A stretch of DNA of 39,794 nt from Candidatus Symbiothrix sp. (GTDB lineage: Bacteria > Bacteroidota > Bacteroidia > Bacteroidales > Azobacteroidaceae). A program made the position numbers and the translations under genes. The notes under the pieces are model-generated. The model was not told where the DNA came from, did not search any database, and saw nothing but the letters and a program-made list of their open reading frames with translations. Location: contig JAITNQ010000143.1 of NCBI GenBank assembly GCA_031290435.1, forward strand, positions 1-39,794, given 5' to 3'. Positions 34,854 through 39,794 of the stretch are shown in pieces (within the stretch, counting starts at the first letter, position 1; every line of letters starts with the position of its first letter).

Positions 34854-36561
34854 CGATTTAAAGAAGAATTTAAAGAAAGATTTATCGAAACTGAAAAAGT
34901 TACGTTTGGCTTTTTTAGGCGACACGGCCACCCAATTTATTGCACAGGCAATAAAAGGGATGGGTGTGGAATACCATCTTGATATTGATTTGTTTGAAGC
35001 GGATTTTAATCAGATTGACCGACAAATTTTTGATCCGGGTTCGGAATTGTATCATTTTGATCCGGAAGTAGTTTTGATTTTTGAATCAAGCCATAAATTG
35101 CTCCAAAAGTACAACAAGACCGCTCCGGATACCCGCAGACAGTTTGCCGAAAGCACTATTTTATCTGTGCGGGAAAAGGTTTCGGTTTTACAGGAAAGAA
35201 CGAAATCGAAAATTATTTTCTGTAATTACACGGAAGAAGATGATCGTGCCTTTGGTCAATATGCCAATAAAGTAGCAGCATCATTTATTTTTCAGCTCAG
35301 AAAATTGAATTTTCTACTACAGGAATCGGCCGTTCAAACGACAAATCTTTATATCTGCGATTTGAGTGCAATTCAGAACACGATAGGTCGTGAACGTTTC
35401 TGGTCTGCATCTATTTATACCCATACAGAGATGGTTGTAAGTATTGATGCCTTGCCTGATTTTGCTTTGTCGGTAGTCCGGATTGTGCAATCTTTTCAGG
35501 GACAGTTAAAAAAATGCCTCATCCTTGATCTGGATAATACGGTGTGGGGAGGCGTTATCGGGGACGACGGCATTGAAAATATTCAGATAGGGCAATTGGG
35601 TATAGGAAAGGTTTTTACGGAATTTCAATATTGGATCAAAAAGTTACAACAGCGGGGAATTATTATTGCCGTGTGCAGTAAGAATACAGCATCAATCGCA
35701 AAAGAACCTTTTGAAAAACATCCGGACATGGTGCTGAAATTGTCCGATATAGCGGTTTTTATAGCCGACTGGGATAATAAGGCGGATAATATCCGAAAAA
35801 TACAGCAAGTACTGAATATTGGCTTCGACTCAATGGTTTTTTTAGATGATAATCCATTTGAAAGGAGTATTGTCAGGGAAAATATTCCGCAGATAACCGT
35901 GCCGGAATTGCCGGAAGACCCTGCGCTGTATTTGGATTATCTTTATGGTTTGAATCTTTTCGAAACCATTTCTTATTCGAATGAAGATTCACAACGGACG
36001 CAACAATACCAGAAAGAGGCGGAACGGCTTGTCTTTCAGGAATCATTCACGAATGAGTCCGATTTTTTGCAAGGTTTGGACATGCGTTCGGATACAAAGT
36101 CATTTGATAGCTTTACGGTTCCACGGATAGCCCAGTTGTCCCAACGTTCCAATCAATTCAATTTGCGGACAGTCAGGTATACGGAAGATGATATTAAACG
36201 GATAGCCCAGTCGGATAAGTATTTGACCCTTTCGTTTACATTGGAAGATAAATTTGGAGATAACGGCTTGATTTGCGCCGTTATTCTTGAAAAACAGGAT
36301 GAAAAGAGCCTGTTTATTGATACTTGGTTTATGAGTTGCCGTGTATTAAAAAGAGGCATGGAATCATACGTGTTGAATGCGATTGTCGATTTGGCGAAAA
36401 AAAACGGGTTTACTACACTTTTAGGCGAATATATTGCAACGCCCAAAAATGAAATAGTGAAAGATCATTATAAAAGTCTTGGTTTCCAGCCCAAGGGTGA
36501 TTTATGGAAACTTGACATAGACCAATATGAAAGAAACAGTAATTATATACTTAAAAAATAG
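34840..36561 (+). CDS. FkbH-like protein (HAD-IIIC phosphatase/acyl-ACP forming)
   Basis: 573 aa. 'KCLILDLDNTVWGGVIGDDG', 'QQRGIIIAVCSKN', 'DSMVFLDDNPFERSIVRENIPQITVPELP'; GNAT-like C-terminus. Confidence 0.92.
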   Translation: MLVFNDLKKNLKKDLSKLKKLRLAFLGDTATQFIAQAIKGMGVEYHLDIDLFEADFNQIDRQIFDPGSELYHFDPEVVLIFESSHKLLQKYNKTAPDTRRQFAESTILSVREKVSVLQERTKSKIIFCNYTEEDDRAFGQYANKVAASFIFQLRKLNFLLQESAVQTTNLYICDLSAIQNTIGRERFWSASIYTHTEMVVSIDALPDFALSVVRIVQSFQGQLKKCLILDLDNTVWGGVIGDDGIENIQIGQLGIGKVFTEFQYWIKKLQQRGIIIAVCSKNTASIAKEPFEKHPDMVLKLSDIAVFIADWDNKADNIRKIQQVLNIGFDSMVFLDDNPFERSIVRENIPQITVPELPEDPALYLDYLYGLNLFETISYSNEDSQRTQQYQKEAERLVFQESFTNESDFLQGLDMRSDTKSFDSFTVPRIAQLSQRSNQFNLRTVRYTEDDIKRIAQSDKYLTLSFTLEDKFGDNGLICAVILEKQDEKSLFIDTWFMSCRVLKRGMESYVLNAIVDLAKKNGFTTLLGEYIATPKNEIVKDHYKSLGFQPKGDLWKLDIDQYERNSNYILKK

Positions 36562-36569
36562 GAAACAAG

Positions 36570-36971
36570 ATGCTTGAGAACGCTATATTTCACCATGTCG
36601 GGATCGCTGTCAAATCAATAGCCGATACGGCTTTGCTATATACGGAAGCCGGTTACAGGACGACGCCCGTTGTTTATGATCCGATACAGAATGTAAATAT
36701 TTCCTTTTTGGAAAAAAACGGCAGTCCTTTACTGGAACTTGTAGAGCCGGTAGATAAAACATCCCCGGTTTATAATATTTTGAAGAAAGTAGGCGTTTCG
36801 GCTTATCATTTTTGTTATGAAGTGGTGTCTATACAGGATTGTATTACAGCGCTTGAAAGCAAAGATTTCCGGTTATTGCAGGAACCTGTGCCGGCTATCG
36901 CTTTTAATAACCGCAAAATCTGTTTTTTATATCACATCGCTACCGGTTTGATAGAATTGCTGGAAAAGTAA
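36570..36971 (+). CDS. VOC-family (glyoxalase / methylmalonyl-CoA epimerase-like) protein
   Basis: 133 aa. 'IFHHVGIAVKSI', 'PLLELVEP', 'SAYHFCYEV', 'GLIELLEK' carry His/Glu metal-ligand positions. Confidence 0.85.
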   Translation: MLENAIFHHVGIAVKSIADTALLYTEAGYRTTPVVYDPIQNVNISFLEKNGSPLLELVEPVDKTSPVYNILKKVGVSAYHFCYEVVSIQDCITALESKDFRLLQEPVPAIAFNNRKICFLYHIATGLIELLEK

Positions 36972-37000
36972 ACAATTAAGTTGAATAAAATAAAAATGTT

Positions 37001-37243
37001 ATGGAAAAGAAAGAAATTTTATTGGTATTGCAGGCTATTTTTAGAGAGGTGTTGGATGATGAAAATATCGTTTTGAGCGAAGAAACCGTATCAAATGATA
37101 TAGAAGGATGGGATTCTTTGACTCATATCCAAATAATTGTGGCCATTGAGCAGCATTTTAAGATTAAATTCACCTCTAAAGAAATTCTGTCTTGGAAAAA
37201 TATAGACGAAATGCTACATAGCATTTGTGAAAAAAAAGTATAA
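37001..37243 (+). CDS. Acyl carrier protein 1
   Basis: 80 aa. 'IEGWDSLTHIQIIVAIEQHFKIKF'; phosphopantetheine Ser codon at 37115-37117. Confidence 0.9.
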   Translation: MEKKEILLVLQAIFREVLDDENIVLSEETVSNDIEGWDSLTHIQIIVAIEQHFKIKFTSKEILSWKNIDEMLHSICEKKV

Positions 37244-37286
37244 ATTGGAGCAAACAATCTAATAGATAGAAATAATAGAAATATAT

Positions 37287-38054
37287 ATGTGTCGGTTTAT
37301 TGTAGGCGATAGTGCAGTGTTGAAAGGGAAAATAGCGGAATTTATTTCCCGAAAACCCCCATATTCAAATTATTTCGGCATAGATTTTGAGAATGTCGAC
37401 TATATTGAATGTTCCGAAACCCTGCTTTTGAGAAAATCGTACGATAATTTTTCCCGGATTTATTATTTGTCGTCAAATGCAGCTCAACTTGTCGGTTTGT
37501 TGGGATACTTGTCCGGTAAGGATATTATCAATATACCTTCAAAAGCTGAATTATCTGTTGGTTTGACTGATCTGTTGTTATCCGGAGGCTACGCTTTGTA
37601 TGCGACTTACGAGCGGCAAGTTAATAATCATGTTGAGTCGCGGGGAGAATTTGCAGGCTATTTTGCCGAGCAGGAAGATGTATCAACGATATATGATATC
37701 CTTTATTTAAAATTTAACCCATTTACGGATCGACTTCCTTCGCGGCAGGAATTAATGGAAATGGTAGACAAAAAAGAAATATTGGTAAATCGTGACGGCG
37801 AAAATAAGGTTACCGGTATACTGACTTTTACCTTAAAAAAGGCAGTCTGCAATTTCAATCATTTAATAGATACAACCGAAAGCAGCAATGGTTTATTTTT
37901 GTTACTGAAAATGTTTGATTATATGGGCGAAAATCATGTTGCGCAATCCGCTATATGGGTGAATATCAATAATCAAAAAATGAAAAAGATATATCAAATA
38001 CTTGGTTATAAACCGGATGGACTGAAAGATTATACATTTATAAAACAACAATAA
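37287..38054 (+). CDS. GNAT-like acyltransferase of unknown specificity
   Basis: 255 aa. C-terminal 'GENHVAQSAIWVNINNQKMKKIYQILGYKPDGLKDYTFIK' is GNAT-like; located between two ACP genes. Confidence 0.5.
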   Translation: MCRFIVGDSAVLKGKIAEFISRKPPYSNYFGIDFENVDYIECSETLLLRKSYDNFSRIYYLSSNAAQLVGLLGYLSGKDIINIPSKAELSVGLTDLLLSGGYALYATYERQVNNHVESRGEFAGYFAEQEDVSTIYDILYLKFNPFTDRLPSRQELMEMVDKKEILVNRDGENKVTGILTFTLKKAVCNFNHLIDTTESSNGLFLLLKMFDYMGENHVAQSAIWVNINNQKMKKIYQILGYKPDGLKDYTFIKQQ

Positions 38055-38056
38055 AA

Positions 38057-38287
38057 ATGAGACAATCAATAATAGAAATTCTCACGGAATTGAGGCCTGA
38101 ATTTGATTTTCAGCAAGATGTGGATTTTATTGAGGCCGGAATGCTTGATTCCTTTGATGTGGTGATGCTGGTAACGGCATTGGATGAGAAATTCGGCATA
38201 TCAATTGACGGCATGGATGTCTTGCCGGAAAATTTTTCATCCATAGAACAAATAGAAAACTTATTAACGAAAAATGGCGTTAAATAA
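38057..38287 (+). CDS. Acyl carrier protein 2
   Basis: 76 aa. 'DFIEAGMLDSFDVVMLVTALDEKFGISI' with DSF phosphopantetheine site. Confidence 0.85.
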   Translation: MRQSIIEILTELRPEFDFQQDVDFIEAGMLDSFDVVMLVTALDEKFGISIDGMDVLPENFSSIEQIENLLTKNGVK

Positions 38288-39358
38288 ATGAGTCTCAAAT
38301 TCACTTTTCGAAATAAACGCATCAGCGGCATACTGACTGTACTTCCCAAGCGGGAAATACCGTTTGAGGACGAAATGGCTCATTATAATTTTCCTCCGGC
38401 TAAGTCATTGAAGTTGAAATTAGCCATGGGATATAACAAACATCGCATTGTAGAGGCCGGAACCAATGTCTCGGATTTATGTGTGTATGGAATCAATTAT
38501 CTGTTGGATGAAGGTTTATTGGAAAAAGACGATATCAGTGCATTGGTATTGGTAACTCAGTCCCCTGAGCATTTTTTGCCGCCGACAAGCAATATTATCC
38601 AAGGGAAGCTGGGTCTGCATACAGATGTTTTGTGCATGGATATCAATCAGGGTTGCGCCGGTTTTATCATTGGCTTGCTACAGGCTTATATGTTGCTTGA
38701 GCAGGAAAGTATTAAAAAGGTGCTGTTGCTGAATGCGGATGTTCTCAGCCAAAAGATCAGCAAAAGAGACCGGAATAGTAATCCGCTTGCAGGCGATGCC
38801 GCCACGGTAACTGTTGTTGAGAGAAGTTTGGAGGCAACTGTTATTCAGTCTGTTCTGAATATGGATGGAAAAAGAGCGTATGTGTTGCAAATTCCTGCCG
38901 GTGGATTTAAATTGCCGTCCGGTCCGGAAACGGCTGAAATGAAAGAAGATGAAAACGGCAATTTCAGAAGTTTGGATAATTTGGTGATGAAGGGCGATGA
39001 AGTGTTTAATTTTGCCCAGAAAGAAGTGCCCCCGATGATTGAGGACTTGCTGGAAATTTCCGGTAAAAAGGCCGGAGACATTGATTTTTATTTTTTCCAT
39101 CAGCCCAACAAATTTATGCTCCATAAATTGGCGGATAAGATTGGGGTGCCCCGAGAAAAGATGCCGGCAAACATTGTGGAAAATTTTGGCAATGCGAGCG
39201 GCGCTACCATACCGGTTGCCGTCAGTTTTAATTTAGGCGCCGATGCGCTTGCTTCAACTTATGAAGTTTGTTTTGCCGGGTTTGGCGTAGGCTTGACCTG
39301 GGCGGCCATACAACAAGAATTAGGAAAATTAAAGTTTAATCAAATAATATATTATTGA
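38288..39358 (+). CDS. 3-oxoacyl-ACP synthase III (FabH-like KASIII)
   Basis: 356 aa. Catalytic triad motifs 'INQGCAGFIIGL', 'FFHQPNKFM', 'ENFGNASGATIP'. Confidence 0.9.
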   Translation: MSLKFTFRNKRISGILTVLPKREIPFEDEMAHYNFPPAKSLKLKLAMGYNKHRIVEAGTNVSDLCVYGINYLLDEGLLEKDDISALVLVTQSPEHFLPPTSNIIQGKLGLHTDVLCMDINQGCAGFIIGLLQAYMLLEQESIKKVLLLNADVLSQKISKRDRNSNPLAGDAATVTVVERSLEATVIQSVLNMDGKRAYVLQIPAGGFKLPSGPETAEMKEDENGNFRSLDNLVMKGDEVFNFAQKEVPPMIEDLLEISGKKAGDIDFYFFHQPNKFMLHKLADKIGVPREKMPANIVENFGNASGATIPVAVSFNLGADALASTYEVCFAGFGVGLTWAAIQQELGKLKFNQIIYY

Positions 39359-39361
39359 AAA

Positions 39362-39589
39362 ATGGATGAACTTTTTGGACAATTAGTCGAGCTATTCGAA
39401 GTAGAAAGTTTAGATTCGAACGATAATCTGGTAGATTTGGACATGTGGGATTCGCTCACACAGTTATCAATTATTGCGCTGGCAGAAGAAAATTACGGCA
39501 TAACGGTTTCTGCTGCGGAACTCAGGGACGCCCAAACAATCGGCGGCGTGATAGGTCTTTTTGAACATAAGAAAAAAAGTCGAGTATAA
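39362..39589 (+). CDS. Acyl carrier protein 3
   Basis: 75 aa. 'NLVDLDMWDSLTQLSIIALAEENYGITV'. Confidence 0.88.
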   Translation: MDELFGQLVELFEVESLDSNDNLVDLDMWDSLTQLSIIALAEENYGITVSAAELRDAQTIGGVIGLFEHKKKSRV

Positions 39590-39592
39590 GCA

Positions 39593-39794
39593 ATGGAACA
39601 AGCGACATATATATTAGTGACGGGTGCATCGTCGGGTATTGGCAGGGAAACGGCTATCCGGCTTTCGGCCGATTACGGTGTAATCCTTGCCGGTCGTGAC
39701 CGGGAGCGGCTTGCAGCAACTTTGTCTGCCTGTGACAAAAACCGTAATCATTTGATTTGGGAATATGACTTGGCCGATTTGCCGGACTTGGAGG
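39593..39794 (+). CDS. Short-chain dehydrogenase/reductase, N-terminal part (3' end outside the window)
   Basis: ATG at 39593: MEQATYILVTGASSGIGRETAIRLSADYGVILAGRDRERLAATLSACDKNRNHLIWEYDLADLPDLE. TGxxxGIG Rossmann motif; no stop before the edge. Confidence 0.85.
   Translation, partial: MEQATYILVTGASSGIGRETAIRLSADYGVILAGRDRERLAATLSACDKNRNHLIWEYDLADLPDLE

Noticed and set aside
1-39794. tRNA, rRNA, CRISPR arrays, IS elements or integrases
   Set aside because: None could be supported from the sequence; no tRNA-like cloverleaf, repeat-spacer array or transposase ORF was noticed.

Overview
The window is AT-rich bacterial DNA of Bacteroidetes/Bacteroidales character. Support comes from TAnnTTTG-type -7 promoter elements, a Porin_10-like outer-membrane protein, a T9SS-type C-terminal domain and the overall gene content. 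From left to right it contains: a truncated AAA/DUF4143 ATPase; a two-gene 2-oxoacid:ferredoxin oxidoreductase (KorAB-like); a convergent minus-strand block with a pyruvate-carboxylase-B/OadA-like protein, a solute-binding protein, a porin, a second four-subunit 2-oxoacid:ferredoxin oxidoreductase (VorDBAC-like), a TPR protein and GlnRS; a plus-strand block with a degenerate PdxA homologue followed by an inositol-lipid type cluster (NTP-transferase/ATP-grasp fusion, CDP-alcohol phosphotransferase, HAD phosphatase, myo-inositol-phosphate synthase, acyltransferase) and an AraC regulator; then an exopolysaccharide/capsule locus (HU-TM-LysM-like protein, T9SS-CTD protein, Wza, Wzc with a Tyr-Gly tail, OmpA, initiating sugar transferase, two FdtA-like ketoisomerases). 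The right end is an ACP-centred acyl-assembly cassette (amino-acid adenylation enzyme, FkbH, VOC protein, three ACPs, GNAT-like protein, KASIII, SDR cut by the window edge), interrupted by a DUF6922-like/AbiEii toxin-antitoxin-like pair. The most interesting leads are the ACP/FkbH/KASIII cassette beside FdtA genes, the ITPK-like ATP-grasp fusion in the inositol cluster, the PdxA homologue lacking metal-ligand histidines, the carboxylase-like protein with Tyr in place of the biotinyl-Lys, and the HU-TM-LysM protein. All family calls come from reading motifs by eye; no database search was run.
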